A stretch of 64,000 nt of DNA. It comes from Brasilonema sennae CENA114. GTDB lineage: Bacteria > Cyanobacteriota > Cyanobacteriia > Cyanobacteriales > Nostocaceae. Of this stretch, positions 1 to 9,560 are shown piece after piece. Where the stretch lies: contig NZ_CP030118.1 in assembly GCF_006968745.1 (NCBI RefSeq), positions 248,001 through 312,000 of the forward strand, given 5' to 3'. Position 1 is the first letter of the stretch. The number at the start of each line of letters is the position of its first letter. The notes beneath the pieces were generated by a model. That model was given only the letters and a program-made list of their open reading frames with translations, was not told the DNA's origin and searched no databases. A program made the translations under genes and the position numbers.

Positions 1-285
1 CTGATCAAATGGTAAATGATAAGATATAACACCAATATCTGGTGCTAGTTGTCCTGGTTCTAGTTTCCAAGGACGATGTAAGAACAGTGCATCTATATGT
101 TGAGTGCTTGCCCATTCCTGTAATTGCGCCCCAGGTTCTAGTACCAAGCCAAAACGTTTAATAGGGCGTGTTGAAGGCAAATATACACCTCCTCTTTCCT
201 CTTGAGAGTATCGCTCAACAGCAAAGAATTGGTCTAAAAATTCTGTGATTTCTTGTAAAAGAATCAAGTTGCTTTCAGTTATCAT
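1..285 (-). CDS. Nif3-like (DUF34/YqfO) dinuclear metal-centre protein, N-terminal part
   Basis: The gene reads leftwards off the window edge; only the first 95 residues are visible, starting at the ATG at 285. The visible part has the motif HRPWKLEPG followed by APDIGVISYHLPFDQ, which resembles the N-terminus of cyanobacterial Nif3-like hexameric proteins, a family with a dinuclear metal site and no settled biochemical role. The metal-binding His/Glu residues that would confirm it lie outside the window. A second ATG at 289 is in another frame. It is divergent from the hybrid kinase at 446, with an AT-rich 160-base spacer between them. The family call is from memory and only moderately sure. 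Confidence 0.6.
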   Translation of the reverse strand, partial: MITESNLILLQEITEFLDQFFAVERYSQEERGGVYLPSTRPIKRFGLVLEPGAQLQEWASTQHIDALFLHRPWKLEPGQLAPDIGVISYHLPFDQ

Positions 286-445
286 TCATCATGTCTTCTT
301 AGGAAGATTTTAACAAAAAATTATTATTTATATATTTTTTGTAAGCAGTAACACAAAAAAAAATTATAAATAATAATTTTTCTACAATAGTAATCAAACA
401 GTTAACTAAAAATAGCGGCGATTGTCTAAATATAACTAAATAGAG

Positions 446-3400
446 ATGCTTAATAATCTGACAATAGGTAAAAAAATAGGTGCAAGCGTTGGATTTGGGT
501 TAACGATGCTTGTCGCTATTGGAGTTCTTTCATACCAAGCGACAAAACATCTTATTGAAAGCTCTAGTCGGGAAAGTCATACCTATCAAGTTGTTGGCCA
601 ATTGAATAATTTAACCTATCAGCTAAAAAACGCCGAGAAAGCACAAGAAATTTATCTGCTTACAGGAGATAAAAGATATTTACAATCTTACACAACGGCA
701 ATTCAAGTCATTGAAAAAAGTGTCAAATCTTTGAGAACATTAACGGCAGATAACATGAATCAGCAGCGTAGAATTGATGTTCTACAGCCAGAGCTTCAAA
801 AAAAAATAGCAACAATGCAAAGCTTTATTTCCTTGCGTGACACTCAAGTATTAAATGCGGTCAGGCAACAGACGTTGACGAATAATGGCAACAATTCGAG
901 CAATGAAATCCGTCGCATAATGTTAAACATGGAAAGCGAAGAGCGATATTTATTAGAACAGCGCTCTCGGCAAACTCAAGCAGCAACTCATCAGGCAATG
1001 AATACTATTACTTATGGTATTCCTCTGGCTTTTGTACTCTTAACTTTAATTGGTATTTATTTAAGTAGGAACATTTCTAAACCTCTTCAAGAACTCTCTC
1101 AAGTCACAGAAAAGCTGGCAATGGGAGACTTATCTGTGAGTACGACTGCTGACAATCGCCGGGACGAAATTGGTACGTTAGCGCAGGCGTTTAACGAGAT
1201 GATTGCCAATTTACGCCAAACAACTCAGACAAATAATGAACAAAACTGGTTAAAGTCCAATTTAGCTAAATTTAGCCAGATGCTGCAAGGTCAGAGAAGT
1301 TTGGAAACTGTCGCTAGTATAATTCTCTCTGAACTTGCCCCATTGGTTAATGTACAACATGGTGTTTTCTACATCATGGACTCTGTTGATGAACAGCCAA
1401 TGCTCAAGCTTATCGGTAGCTATGCATATCAACAGCGTAAACATCTGTCGAACCGATTCTCCTTAGGTGAAGGACTGGTGGGACAATGTGCCCTAGAAAA
1501 ACAAAAAATTATACTCACAGATGTACCAAGTGATTACATTCATATCAGTTCTGGTTTAGGCGAAGCCAAACCATTAAATATTATTGTGTTACCTGTGTTG
1601 TTTGAAAATCAGGTGACAGCAGTGATTGAGTTAGCTTCTTTTCAACGCTTTGGAGAGATTTATCTGATTTTCCTAGAGCAAGTTACACAAACCATAGGTG
1701 TGGTACTGAACATAATTGCAGCCGATATCCGCACTCAAGAACTACTCCAAAAGTCACAAGCTTTGACACAACAGCTACAAGTTCAGCAAGAAGAACTTAA
1801 GCACAGTAATAAGATATTAGAAGAACAGGCTCAGACGTTGCAAGCATCAGAAGAACTTTTGAAGCAGCAGCAGGAAGAGTTGCAGCAATCTAACGAAGAA
1901 TTACAAGAGCTAACTGCCAATTTAGAAGAAAAAGCGGAGCTATTATCAACGCAAAAAAAGGAAGTTGAACGCAAAAATCAGCAACTTGAAGAAACAAGGC
2001 AATCATTAGAAGAGAAAGCAGAGCAACTAGCGTTATCGTCAAAATACAAATCAGAATTTCTGGCGAATATGTCCCACGAATTGCGGACACCGCTCAATAG
2101 CTTATTGATTTTGGCGAACTTATTAGCAGATAACGTTGAAGGGAACTTGAGTGCAAAACAAGTAGAATATAGCCGTACAATTCACTCAGCAGGTCGTGAT
2201 CTTCTGGTGTTAATTAACGACATTTTAGATTTGGCAAAAATTGAATCTGGAACTATGTCAATTAACATTAACCAGATGTTATTTCTAGAATTGCGCGACA
2301 GCATAGAAAGCATATTTAGGCAAGTCGCAATTGACAAAAAACTTTCTTTCACCATTGAATTAGCTCCAGAACTGCCAACAACGATTGAAACCGATGTAAA
2401 ATGCTTACAACAAGTGTTGAAAAATCTGTTAGCAAACGCCTTTAAATTTACAGAGCGAGGAGAAGTCAGCTTACGGATGTTTGTGGCAAACCAGGGGTGG
2501 AGTTCCGACGAGGAAACTTTGAATAGTGCCCCTATGGTTATAGCCTTTGCTGTCAAAGATACAGGCATAGGTATTGCCTCACAAAAGCAAAAGATTATTT
2601 TTGAGGCATTTCAACAAGCAGATGGTAGTACGAGTCGGAAGTATGAGGGTACAGGGCTAGGCTTGTCAATCAGCCGTAAAATCACTGAGATATTGGGTGG
2701 CGAAATCAAACTTGAGAGTCACTTAGGTCAAGGAAGCACGTTTACGCTTTACTTACCCCAAGCAGTAGGAGGCAGAGACAGAGAAATGGAAAGTTCTCTG
2801 AGTTTGTCCCTGACTCCTTCAATTATGCCAAACTTTGAAGCACAGACACGAACACCGGATCTGCCCAGTCCCTTAATAGACGATAGAGGTAACATTCTAC
2901 AAGGCGATCGCCTGCTTATAATTGTGGAAGATGATCTGATGTTTGCGCGTATCCTTTTAGACATGGCACGCCAAAAAGGATTTAAGGTCATCCTTGCCCA
3001 CAACGGTAGTACCGGTTTGAGATTGGTACAGGAATTTCAGCCCTCAGCAGTCATCCTGGATATCCGCTTACCAGAAATGGATGGTTGGACAGTGCTGGAT
3101 CGCCTCAAGCATGATCCTTCTGTGCGTCATATTCCAGTGCATATCATGACAGTTGAGGAGGGGCGACAGCGCGGTTTGCAACAAGGGGCGATCGCCTATC
3201 TACAAAAGCCAGTTAGTAATGAAACGTTGCAGCAAGCATTGACAAAAATGAAGGGTTTTGTGGATCGCAGTGTGAAGAATCTGCTAATCGTGGAAGATGA
3301 CTCCACTCAACGGTACAGCATTGTGGAATTGATAGGTAACGGCGATGTTGAAACGACTGGTGTTGCAACGGGAGCAGAAGCACTAGCGGCGATTCGCTCA

Positions 3401-4078
3401 CAGCATTATGACTGTATGGTGCTGGATTTAGGACTACCAGACATGAGTGGGTTTGAACTGATTGAACAAATTAAGCAGCAACCAAATGGTGAAGCATTGC
3501 CCATAATCATCTATACTGCCAGAGAACTGACCAGAGCCGAAGATACTCAACTGCGACGCATTGCAGAAACGATTATTGTCAAAGATGTACGCTCACCTGA
3601 ACGTCTGCTGGACGAAACCGCTTTATTCTTGCATCGAGTACAGGCAAACTTACCGATACCTAAACAACAAATGCTTGAACAATTGCAATCGTCTGATCCT
3701 GTACTCGCAGGTCAAAAAGTGCTGATTGTCGATGATGATGTGCGTAATATCTTTGCTCTGACAAGTATGCTTGAACGTTATCAAATGCAGGTTTTGTATG
3801 CCGAAAACGGTAAAGATGGCATTGAAGTTCTGCAAAACAATCCAGATATTGATATGGTTTTAATGGATATGATGATGCCAGAATTGGATGGTTACCAAAC
3901 CACTCGTCTGATTCGGCAAAATAATCAATTCAAATCCTTGCCGATTATTGCTCTGACTGCCAAAGCTATGCAAAGCGACCGCGACAAGTGTATTGAAGCT
4001 GGTGCATCCGATTATATTTCTAAGCCTGTTGACACCGAGCAGTTGGTTTCTCTTTTACGTGTTTGGCTATATCGATAG
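446..4078 (+). CDS. Membrane hybrid histidine kinase: CHASE3-like, HAMP, GAF, HisKA, HATPase, three receivers
   Basis: This 1210-residue sensor kinase should autophosphorylate on a His and pass phosphate among its own receivers. Two membrane helices (about 12-30 and 185-207) bracket a CHASE3-like extracytoplasmic domain. A HAMP domain (205-258), a GAF domain (280-420) and a long Gln/Glu-rich coiled coil (430-540) follow. The phospho-acceptor is H544 in [11 protein letters not shown]. The ATPase domain has an N box (NLLANAFKF), DTGIGI and GTGLGLS. Three receiver domains follow, with predicted phospho-Asp D872, D994 and D1141. No DNA-binding output domain is present, so a separate response regulator or Hpt protein is expected. 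It converges on the binding-protein gene at 4105. Confidence 0.92.
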   Translation: MLNNLTIGKKIGASVGFGLTMLVAIGVLSYQATKHLIESSSRESHTYQVVGQLNNLTYQLKNAEKAQEIYLLTGDKRYLQSYTTAIQVIEKSVKSLRTLTADNMNQQRRIDVLQPELQKKIATMQSFISLRDTQVLNAVRQQTLTNNGNNSSNEIRRIMLNMESEERYLLEQRSRQTQAATHQAMNTITYGIPLAFVLLTLIGIYLSRNISKPLQELSQVTEKLAMGDLSVSTTADNRRDEIGTLAQAFNEMIANLRQTTQTNNEQNWLKSNLAKFSQMLQGQRSLETVASIILSELAPLVNVQHGVFYIMDSVDEQPMLKLIGSYAYQQRKHLSNRFSLGEGLVGQCALEKQKIILTDVPSDYIHISSGLGEAKPLNIIVLPVLFENQVTAVIELASFQRFGEIYLIFLEQVTQTIGVVLNIIAADIRTQELLQKSQALTQQLQVQQEELKHSNKILEEQAQTLQASEELLKQQQEELQQSNEELQELTANLEEKAELLSTQKKEVERKNQQLEETRQSLEEKAEQLALSSKYKSEFLANMSHELRTPLNSLLILANLLADNVEGNLSAKQVEYSRTIHSAGRDLLVLINDILDLAKIESGTMSININQMLFLELRDSIESIFRQVAIDKKLSFTIELAPELPTTIETDVKCLQQVLKNLLANAFKFTERGEVSLRMFVANQGWSSDEETLNSAPMVIAFAVKDTGIGIASQKQKIIFEAFQQADGSTSRKYEGTGLGLSISRKITEILGGEIKLESHLGQGSTFTLYLPQAVGGRDREMESSLSLSLTPSIMPNFEAQTRTPDLPSPLIDDRGNILQGDRLLIIVEDDLMFARILLDMARQKGFKVILAHNGSTGLRLVQEFQPSAVILDIRLPEMDGWTVLDRLKHDPSVRHIPVHIMTVEEGRQRGLQQGAIAYLQKPVSNETLQQALTKMKGFVDRSVKNLLIVEDDSTQRYSIVELIGNGDVETTGVATGAEALAAIRSQHYDCMVLDLGLPDMSGFELIEQIKQQPNGEALPIIIYTARELTRAEDTQLRRIAETIIVKDVRSPERLLDETALFLHRVQANLPIPKQQMLEQLQSSDPVLAGQKVLIVDDDVRNIFALTSMLERYQMQVLYAENGKDGIEVLQNNPDIDMVLMDMMMPELDGYQTTRLIRQNNQFKSLPIIALTAKAMQSDRDKCIEAGASDYISKPVDTEQLVSLLRVWLYR

Positions 4079-4104
4079 TTTTCTTTGTCCTCCTCACTCT
4101 ATGA

Positions 4105-5250
4105 TCACCCCTTCATTTTGGCGAATAAAGATTCATATTGATCCGTTACTAATTGAGAAAAAGGAAGTAAAAATTCACTTTTCTCAAACACTTCAGGTTT
4201 CATAGGTAACAAGCTGCGTAAAGGTTCTTGAAAATCAGCAGCAGTAATTTTTGTGGGAATTGGTGAATTTGTTTTAGTTAGTAAAGATATTTTTTCAGCA
4301 ACGTCAGGGTTTAAACAAAAATCTATCCATTGATATAAAAAAGATTGCTTACCTTGATCTGCGGGAGTTACCCATACATCTGCCGAAAGTGCTGTACCTG
4401 ACTGAGGAACTACCACCTCAAGTTGTGGATAGCGCCCAATCATTGATACAACATCGCTTGACCAGCCAACTGCTAACCAAGTATCCCCAATAAGTAGAGG
4501 TTCCAAGTATCTAGTAGAATCGTAAAATTTTACCTGTTGATTTAATAGTTGTAATTCCTTTTCTAAATTTGGAACTGTATTTAAGTTTTCTGTATTGTAA
4601 GATTTTCCCACCTTTTTTAAAACTAGACCAATAACTTCCCGTGGTTGATTTAAAAGAGAAATGCGCCCTTGGAGTTTCTCATTCCATAAATCACTCCAAT
4701 CTCTCGGCGGCGTCAAACCTAATTCTTGGAACTTATCTCGGCGATAAATCATCACCGTACTACCCCAACGGTAAGGAACAGCCCAAACGTTTCCTTTGGT
4801 ATCCACCAAACCTTTGTCGTTACGTGTTACCAATTCCTGCCATTTTTTGGGCAAACCAGACCACTGTTTTATCTTTGTCACATCCAGTGGTTGTATGAGT
4901 TTCTTCTCAATTGCATAACTTATCCAGTAATCTCCTAAAGTGACTAAATCAGCTTTGGTAACTTTTTGAGATTTCACAAATGGTACGAAGCGACGCCATC
5001 CTTCCTCATCAGTGCTATTCGTTTTTTTCTGCCAAGTTTGCAATTGTTGAAATAAATCGTGTAATTGCTCTACAGGAGTAAATTTTAATTGCACTTTGGG
5101 TTGCAAGCGGCTGAATTGATTAACTATCTGACCAGGGATTGAACCTTGCAATATTTCCACGTTTAACACTTGTTTGTTGTTAGCACACCCAACAAGCAGT
5201 TGTGAAAGCGCGAGTGTACTTGTACCTAGCAAAAAAGACCGTCGCTCCAT
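4105..5250 (-). CDS. PotD-like extracellular solute-binding lipoprotein
   Basis: A 381-residue periplasmic binding protein of the spermidine/putrescine type. The N-terminus has a twin-arginine start (MERRSFLLG), a hydrophobic stretch and a lipobox LLVGC, so it is probably an exported lipoprotein. Motifs such as VPYRWGSTVMIYRRD and SLLNQPREVIGLVLKKVGK, and the late stretch DVWVTPADQGK, fit the polyamine/iron-type binding fold. No permease or ATPase gene lies next to it, so its transporter partner is elsewhere or absent. It ends 26 bases from the convergent hybrid kinase. Substrate is inferred only at family level. Confidence 0.8.
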   Translation of the reverse strand: MERRSFLLGTSTLALSQLLVGCANNKQVLNVEILQGSIPGQIVNQFSRLQPKVQLKFTPVEQLHDLFQQLQTWQKKTNSTDEEGWRRFVPFVKSQKVTKADLVTLGDYWISYAIEKKLIQPLDVTKIKQWSGLPKKWQELVTRNDKGLVDTKGNVWAVPYRWGSTVMIYRRDKFQELGLTPPRDWSDLWNEKLQGRISLLNQPREVIGLVLKKVGKSYNTENLNTVPNLEKELQLLNQQVKFYDSTRYLEPLLIGDTWLAVGWSSDVVSMIGRYPQLEVVVPQSGTALSADVWVTPADQGKQSFLYQWIDFCLNPDVAEKISLLTKTNSPIPTKITAADFQEPLRSLLPMKPEVFEKSEFLLPFSQLVTDQYESLFAKMKG

Positions 5251-5927
5251 TGATTTTGACTTTTAGCTTGGAAAAGCGTTAATAGTAGCAGTTTTACAAA
5301 CCTAAGTGTAGCAAGAATTAACTTAGACCATTCAAAGATATCTCTATCGCTTGATTTATAATTTCTATTTTTATATGAAAAGATATTTATTTTTAGGGCA
5401 TACTAGTCAATATCGCGAATTGTCAGAGTTTTTTGACAATCCGATTTGAAATTTCCTTTTTTTACTTGATACCGATGTAAGCTATTAGTTATATTTTACG
5501 TAAGTAATTATTCACCGAAACAGCCAGTTATTGAGTACGCAGTGTCTGACTTTTTGTTTTACAGTCCCTAAAAATGAAGGTGCTGAGGTCAAGGTTTTAC
5601 ATCGTGAATTTATTTATGGCCCAAGCATGGGCGATCATCGCAGAATCCAAAGGATTTATCAGGAGGGATTTACTGAGAACTCAGCCTATGCACTCAGCAC
5701 CAAGAAAACGTTAAGCGTAAGTATTTTTCCAAAAAAATCTGCTAATTTAATTTTTGTAAATAAAAAATGTTACTAAGACTTCTAGAGAATATATAGAAAT
5801 ATTTAAAATTAAAAATTTAAGTATTGCATTTCAACAGAACATATTAAAAGTTAAAAAAATCATAAGTATAGTTAACATGGTCAATAGATTGAATACTATA
5901 GATAAAGTAAGCGGATGAGGGTATTCA
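5251..5927. other. AT-rich intergenic region, no convincing gene
   Basis: 677 bases between the divergent genes at 5250 and 5928. A TTG-started open frame at 5531-5776 has no recognisable motif, no clear ribosome site and ends in low-complexity residues, so it is not called. A small hairpin (7-bp arms ATTGTCA/TGACAAT at 5419-5440) is visible. A GAGGG ribosome-binding sequence lies just before the ATG at 5928. Confidence 0.5.
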
Positions 5928-6311
5928 ATGGAGCCATTACAAAAGCAGGTCCAAACTCTGAGTAACAAACTGGATGCCCTCTGTGAGGTGATTTCGCAGC
6001 TTGATAGTAAAGTTTCTCAAGCTTTATCAGAAGGCTGCCTAGTCAAAGGACAAGAGGCTCAGAATAATTTCTTGGAAAATAGCGAAGCAAAGCGCTATCA
6101 GTTAAAAGGGCTAACCAGTTTCAGTTCAGAGCTTGAACATAAGGATGTCATCATAGATGGCATTTATCCAGACAGCACGAATTTTCAAGGCGGAGATAAA
6201 AGTATAACACCAGAAATTCAAATCCAACGGCTGACAGCCCAATTAACAGCAGCATACAATCGCATCGCTGCTCTGGAAGAACAATTACTGCTCAAAAGAA
6301 TTCATTCGTGA
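5928..6311 (+). CDS. Small coiled-coil protein of unknown function
   Basis: 127 residues, not recognised as a named family. The first 35 residues form an amphipathic coiled coil (QKQVQTLSNKLDALCEVISQ), and the last 30 form a second helix (IQIQRLTAQLTAAYNRIAAL). Between them lies a polar loop with HKDVIIDGIYPDS. No signal peptide or membrane segment. The ATG is preceded by GATGAGGG, a good ribosome site. The stop codon overlaps the apparent right end of the tnpB element, so the last residues (around KRIHS) may be encoded by the inserted element and the native C-terminus may differ. Confidence 0.7.
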   Translation: MEPLQKQVQTLSNKLDALCEVISQLDSKVSQALSEGCLVKGQEAQNNFLENSEAKRYQLKGLTSFSSELEHKDVIIDGIYPDSTNFQGGDKSITPEIQIQRLTAQLTAAYNRIAALEEQLLLKRIHS

Positions 6312-6391
6312 CATCCTCCTGCGCCAAATCAAAGATTATGGCGCAAACTTCCCAATCTTGCGGTTGGGCTTTCCTGCTTCATTGGTCGTGC
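6312..6391 (-). ncRNA. Candidate TnpB omega RNA (reRNA) 3' scaffold
   Basis: Directly downstream of the tnpB stop the minus strand forms two stable hairpins: CCCAA/TTGGG (6351-6368) and GCGCCA/TGGCGC (6321-6344), followed by GGAGGATGTCAC. In known TnpB systems the guide RNA spans the 3' end of tnpB and the right end, and its guide is the flanking DNA. Here the guide would read into the 3' end of the gene at 5928-6311. The RNA is inferred from position and structure only; its 5' end probably lies inside tnpB. Confidence 0.45.
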
Positions 6392-7633
6392 CTAGACCGA
6401 AATCCCCGGCGTTAGCGTTACCTCCACAGGCAGCTTGACTGCGAGTCCCGCAGCTGCAAGACCTCTTTGTTCTACCACCATAGCGGCAGCAACATCGCGG
6501 TCTGTTGTATATCCACATTCATGACACACGTGAACACGTTCAAACAATTTCTTTTTCCCGGTATGGTTTCCGCATTGAGGGCAGGTTTGACTAGTCCCAT
6601 TCGGATTGACTTTAGCGAAATAGACCCTGCGTTTCCAACAAACCCAGGAAAGGATTTCTAGGAAACTACCCCAAGCAGCACGCCAGGTGCTACAACGGGG
6701 GGAACCCCCGCAACGCACTGGCTCATCAAGGCAATGCTTTGCTAACATACCTCGACTTGTTGCTTTAAGGTTGACGTCTTCAGCGAAAACCATACCTACA
6801 CCATTGCAAAGTGCGTGAGCAGTATTGATATGGAACTGTTTGCGCGTATCATAAATACGTTCATACAATCTACGTATTTTATGCTGCACTTTTCGGTAAT
6901 TGGCAGAGCCTTTAGTTTTGTTTTTCAACTTGCGTTGCAGCCATCTAAGCTCGCTTTGCAAAGAATTGAAAAACCGGGGTCTTTCTACCAATAATCCATT
7001 AGACGCAGCCAAAAACTTCTCCAACCCAACATCAATGCCTATAGAACTACTATTCGGCAGAATGTCAGGTACGGAAACATCAGATTGCAGAACCAATTGA
7101 GCGTACCATCCCGATGCTTTATTGATAACCCTGACCTGTTTGACTACAAATCCATCAGGAATTGGGCGATGCAAATTGATTGGCACTGCCCCAATTTTTG
7201 GCAGTTTAATTTGAAAACCCGTAACAGGGTTAGATTTAAACTGTGGAAACACAAAAGAACGATACTGACCAAACTTTTTAAACCGAGGGAATCCAAAACC
7301 GCGCTCCATCATGAACTTGAATGCTTTATCAAGTCGTTTCAGTGCGTCTTGCAACACTTGAGATTGAACATCTTGAAGCTCTGGATTATCCTTTTTAATT
7401 GGCGTCAGCGCATTCTGTTGTTTGTAATAGTCAGGGTATGGCGTGTCAGCAGGGATGATATATTCGGAGCGAATAGAACAAGCGTTGACCGCACACTTTC
7501 TAGAACTTATCCAGTCTTTTCGTTCTCGCAAAGCATAATTGTACACCTTACGGCACGATTCCATCCAAGTTAGGATTCTTGCTTCTTGAGCGGCGTCTGG
7601 GTAAATCCGGTAGCTGTAAGTCAACGAAAGCAT
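6392..7633 (-). CDS. tnpB: RNA-guided endonuclease TnpB with an in-frame palindrome insertion
   Basis: 413 residues. TnpB is an RNA-guided DNA nuclease with a split RuvC domain. All motifs appear intact: RuvC-I Asp in SIGIDVGLEK, RuvC-II Glu in MVFAEDVNLK, the zinc finger CPQCG...CHECG, and RuvC-III Asp in TTDRDVAAAM. The ATG is preceded by AAGGAGGTG, an ideal ribosome site. About 15 residues (EPVRCGGSPRCSTWR) interrupt the usually continuous stretch between KHCLD and AAWGSFLEIL; they are encoded by a 45-bp palindromic repeat (6680-6724) that also occurs at 20057. Removing them gives about 398 residues, close to the usual length. Whether the nuclease still works with the insert is unknown. 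Confidence 0.9.
   Translation of the reverse strand: MLSLTYSYRIYPDAAQEARILTWMESCRKVYNYALRERKDWISSRKCAVNACSIRSEYIIPADTPYPDYYKQQNALTPIKKDNPELQDVQSQVLQDALKRLDKAFKFMMERGFGFPRFKKFGQYRSFVFPQFKSNPVTGFQIKLPKIGAVPINLHRPIPDGFVVKQVRVINKASGWYAQLVLQSDVSVPDILPNSSSIGIDVGLEKFLAASNGLLVERPRFFNSLQSELRWLQRKLKNKTKGSANYRKVQHKIRRLYERIYDTRKQFHINTAHALCNGVGMVFAEDVNLKATSRGMLAKHCLDEPVRCGGSPRCSTWRAAWGSFLEILSWVCWKRRVYFAKVNPNGTSQTCPQCGNHTGKKKLFERVHVCHECGYTTDRDVAAAMVVEQRGLAAAGLAVKLPVEVTLTPGISV
6680..6724. repeat. 45-bp palindromic repeat inserted in-frame in tnpB
   Basis: On the coding strand it starts GAGCCAGTGCG, has the core GCGGGGGTTCCCCCCG and ends AGCACCTGGCGT. The same two ends and half of the core are found at 20057-20143, and the core recurs at 46991-47032. 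The length is a multiple of three and the frame has no stop, so tnpB stays open. Confidence 0.8.
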
Positions 7634-8012
7634 TTAATCACCTCCTTAGACATTCTAACAGACTTCATTCATCTGTTAGAGGTTTCTAGAAATAGAAAAA
7701 AGGCAGCATATTGAATGCTACCTTTTTTCATGAGGGATCCATGTATCCCGACGCCAACCCTTCGACTTCGCTCAGGGTATGGCGCGGGACTTATAGCCCC
7801 TCAAACTCCCCATCAGTTAACCAACCAAGAACATTAGAACTCCCGCCATAGCAACTCAGGTTGAAAATTTCTACGCAGTTTTTAGCTAATTTCATTGCAT
7901 TCTTGTTCGATTTACATATAAACCAAATGCAAAATTCTTCTAAAGCTTGACAAAAGCATGTTTTTTGCTTGGCTATATTCTGAATTCTGACCCCTGGCTT
8001 CTAGACATGGGA
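7634..8012. other. Spacer holding the left end of the tnpB element, a terminator-like hairpin and a small repeat
   Basis: No gene is seen. The spacer holds the tnpB ribosome site, the left-end hairpin (7655-7679, 8-bp arms CTAACAGA/TCTGTTAG), the hairpin at 7696-7728, and a dispersed repeat AACCCTTCGACTTCGCTCAG at 7756-7779 whose near copy lies at 61203-61225. Confidence 0.6.
7696..7728. terminator. Bidirectional terminator-like hairpin
   Basis: Arms AAAAAGGCAGCAT and ATGCTACCTTTTT pair with one mismatch around a short loop, giving a run of U on either strand. It lies between tnpB and the UPF0284 gene and could end transcription of either strand. Confidence 0.55.
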
Positions 8013-9365
8013 TCATTGAGAATTCTGAGTTGTGTATTTTGACTCCTTTTCATATTGCTCTAATTGGTGTTCAATTGCTTGCAAAAGTTGATGTTGCTGC
8101 CAACCTTGCACTAGATGAGCAGCTATACAAGCGCCCCCAGCGCCGACACCTTCTTTGACAAAACCGTGCTCGTAGGCTCTTAGTTGAGGATAACGGGAAT
8201 CAGCAAAACTCAGTTCAGTCGCTAGTAGCGGTGGAGTCACTCCGTTAGGAGTCATGTTGCTCTTACCAACTAGCTGGGCTAGTTCAATTGTGCCCCCCGT
8301 AAGGTCTTGTGCTACCCAACGGGTTGTTCCGATAAGAACTTCTTCTGGTCGCCAGGACAAAGCATAAACTTGAGTAATGGCACTGATCAGTGCATATACT
8401 GCTAGCATTTGTGTTCCACCAGCAAGCAAAACACCACAACTGCGGCTAAGGCCGATCGCCATCCCAGCAACTACAACTTGCATGGGGTCGCCCACTGCTG
8501 CAACTAAATCAAGGGGATCAATGGAAGCAGGGGATGAGGATAGCGGAGTGTGAGAGTGTGCGAGTGTGGGAGTGTGGGAGTGAGACAGCGCGAATGACGG
8601 GTTTCCCGACAGAGGCGACTGCGTTCGCGTAGCGTCTGGGCAGGAGATACCCGAAGGGTGTGGGAAAATATCCTTTTTTCCTTCCTTCCCTCCTTCCTTC
8701 CTTTCCTCCTCTGCTTGTCTTCGACTCCTCATCTTCTCCAGCCCAGCCTCCACCACTGCCCACTTTTGCGCGTGATTGCAAACTGGGTGAGAGCTGTTAA
8801 CCTTTCCGACTGCTGGTATGCCTAAGCCAGTTAAAATTGCTAAGGCGGTTGTCGTTCCTCCTACGACACACTCGCTCAAAATAAAATATCGATTTTGGAT
8901 TTCTTTACCCAGTCGTTCTCCCCAAAGCAACCCCTGCTTGAACAAGTGGTGTACCGTTGCAAGTTCCATAGCAGCGCCTTGACTTAAACACCTAGCTGAA
9001 GAACCACCTAAATCAATAGCTGGGACAGCAGGGGACTGAGGTAAACCAGCATTGAATAAATAAAGTGGAATATTTAGCGCCTCAACCACAGCGCGGGAAA
9101 TGATCACAGGAGACGCCCCAGCCGCTAATGGTGGTAAAGAATATTTCGGTTTATGTTTTGCACCATAATATAAAAACTCAGCATCTGCACAAGCGGTGTA
9201 TTTTCTATCCTCACAAGTACGACCAGCTGCGGAAATTCCAGGAATCAAACCAGTTTCAGTAAATCCTAAAACACAGGCAAATACCGGTAAACAACCGCGA
9301 TATTTTGTTATCCATTCCTCAGCCTGATCAGTCTGAGTATAAATACGAATAAAGTCATTGGTCAT
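8013..9365 (-). CDS. UPF0284 / CobT-like nicotinate-nucleotide phosphoribosyltransferase family protein, with a repeat-derived insert
   Basis: 450 residues, similar to the cyanobacterial UPF0284 family, which is related to nicotinate mononucleotide-dependent phosphoribosyltransferases of cobamide synthesis. Supporting stretches are FTETGLIPGISAAGRT, VVGGTTTALAILTGLG and VAAVGDPMQVVVAGMAIGLS. Residues of about 215-290 do not look like the family: they are charged and Ser/His-rich low complexity encoded by tandem and dispersed repeats (about 8525-8745). Without them the length is about 375, normal for the family. The insert keeps the frame. The gene is last in an apparent operon after the crp-type regulator and the DUF2232 gene, but a 195-base spacer with a tandem repeat separates it from DUF2232. 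The substrate in this organism is not established. Confidence 0.72.
   Translation of the reverse strand: MTNDFIRIYTQTDQAEEWITKYRGCLPVFACVLGFTETGLIPGISAAGRTCEDRKYTACADAEFLYYGAKHKPKYSLPPLAAGASPVIISRAVVEALNIPLYLFNAGLPQSPAVPAIDLGGSSARCLSQGAAMELATVHHLFKQGLLWGERLGKEIQNRYFILSECVVGGTTTALAILTGLGIPAVGKVNSSHPVCNHAQKWAVVEAGLEKMRSRRQAEEERKEGGKEGKKDIFPHPSGISCPDATRTQSPLSGNPSFALSHSHTPTLAHSHTPLSSSPASIDPLDLVAAVGDPMQVVVAGMAIGLSRSCGVLLAGGTQMLAVYALISAITQVYALSWRPEEVLIGTTRWVAQDLTGGTIELAQLVGKSNMTPNGVTPPLLATELSFADSRYPQLRAYEHGFVKEGVGAGGACIAAHLVQGWQQHQLLQAIEHQLEQYEKESKYTTQNSQ
8525..8745. repeat. Composite repeat insertion inside the UPF0284 gene
   Basis: Three blocks are visible: a tandem GAGTGTGG-like octamer (8545-8582), a dispersed repeat containing GCGTAGCGTCTGGGCAGGAG and CCCGAAGGG (8630-8660), whose relatives occur near 19580, 19650 and 62335, and a CCTT-rich tandem (8675-8710). 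The block is translated in-frame as low-complexity residues. Confidence 0.7.
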
Positions 9366-9411
9366 TAGTCATTAGTTATTAGTACTTTCAAGAAACACAG
9401 GGAGTGTAGGG

Positions 9412-9530
9412 GTTCGCTGTTCGCTGTTCGCTGTTCGCTGTTCTCTGTTCGCTGTTCTCTGTTCGCTGTTCTCTGTTCGCTGTTCTCTGTTCGCTGTTCT
9501 CTGTTCGCTGTTCTCTGTTCGCTGTTCTCT
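9412..9530. repeat. Heptameric tandem repeat, 17 units
   Basis: Units GTTCGCT and GTTCTCT run without interruption: four GTTCGCT first, then mostly alternating. This is the short-tandem-repeat type common between cyanobacterial genes. It lies between the DUF2232 gene and the UPF0284 gene. Confidence 0.9.
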
Positions 9531-9560
9531 GTTCCCCCTTACACCCCTAATTGTTGACCA

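Larger units (their letters stand above)
6312..7690 (-). mobile_element. IS200/IS605-type element carrying only tnpB
   Basis: The unit runs from hairpins at the 3' side of tnpB (6321-6344 and 6351-6368) to a hairpin upstream of its start (7655-7679). Such subterminal hairpins are typical of IS200/IS605 ends. No tnpA transposase is present, so the element could move only with a TnpA supplied in trans. The exact ends are not defined; they are set here by the hairpins and by the overlap with the stop codon of the gene at 5928-6311. Confidence 0.65.

Noticed and set aside
5531..5776. TTG-started open frame of 81 codons
   Set aside because: No ribosome site, no recognisable motif, AT-rich intergenic composition.
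7085..7573. 162-codon plus-strand open frame
   Set aside because: Lies entirely antisense to the well-supported tnpB gene.
9412..9530. Possible CRISPR array
   Set aside because: Units are contiguous 7-mers without spacers; it is a simple tandem repeat.
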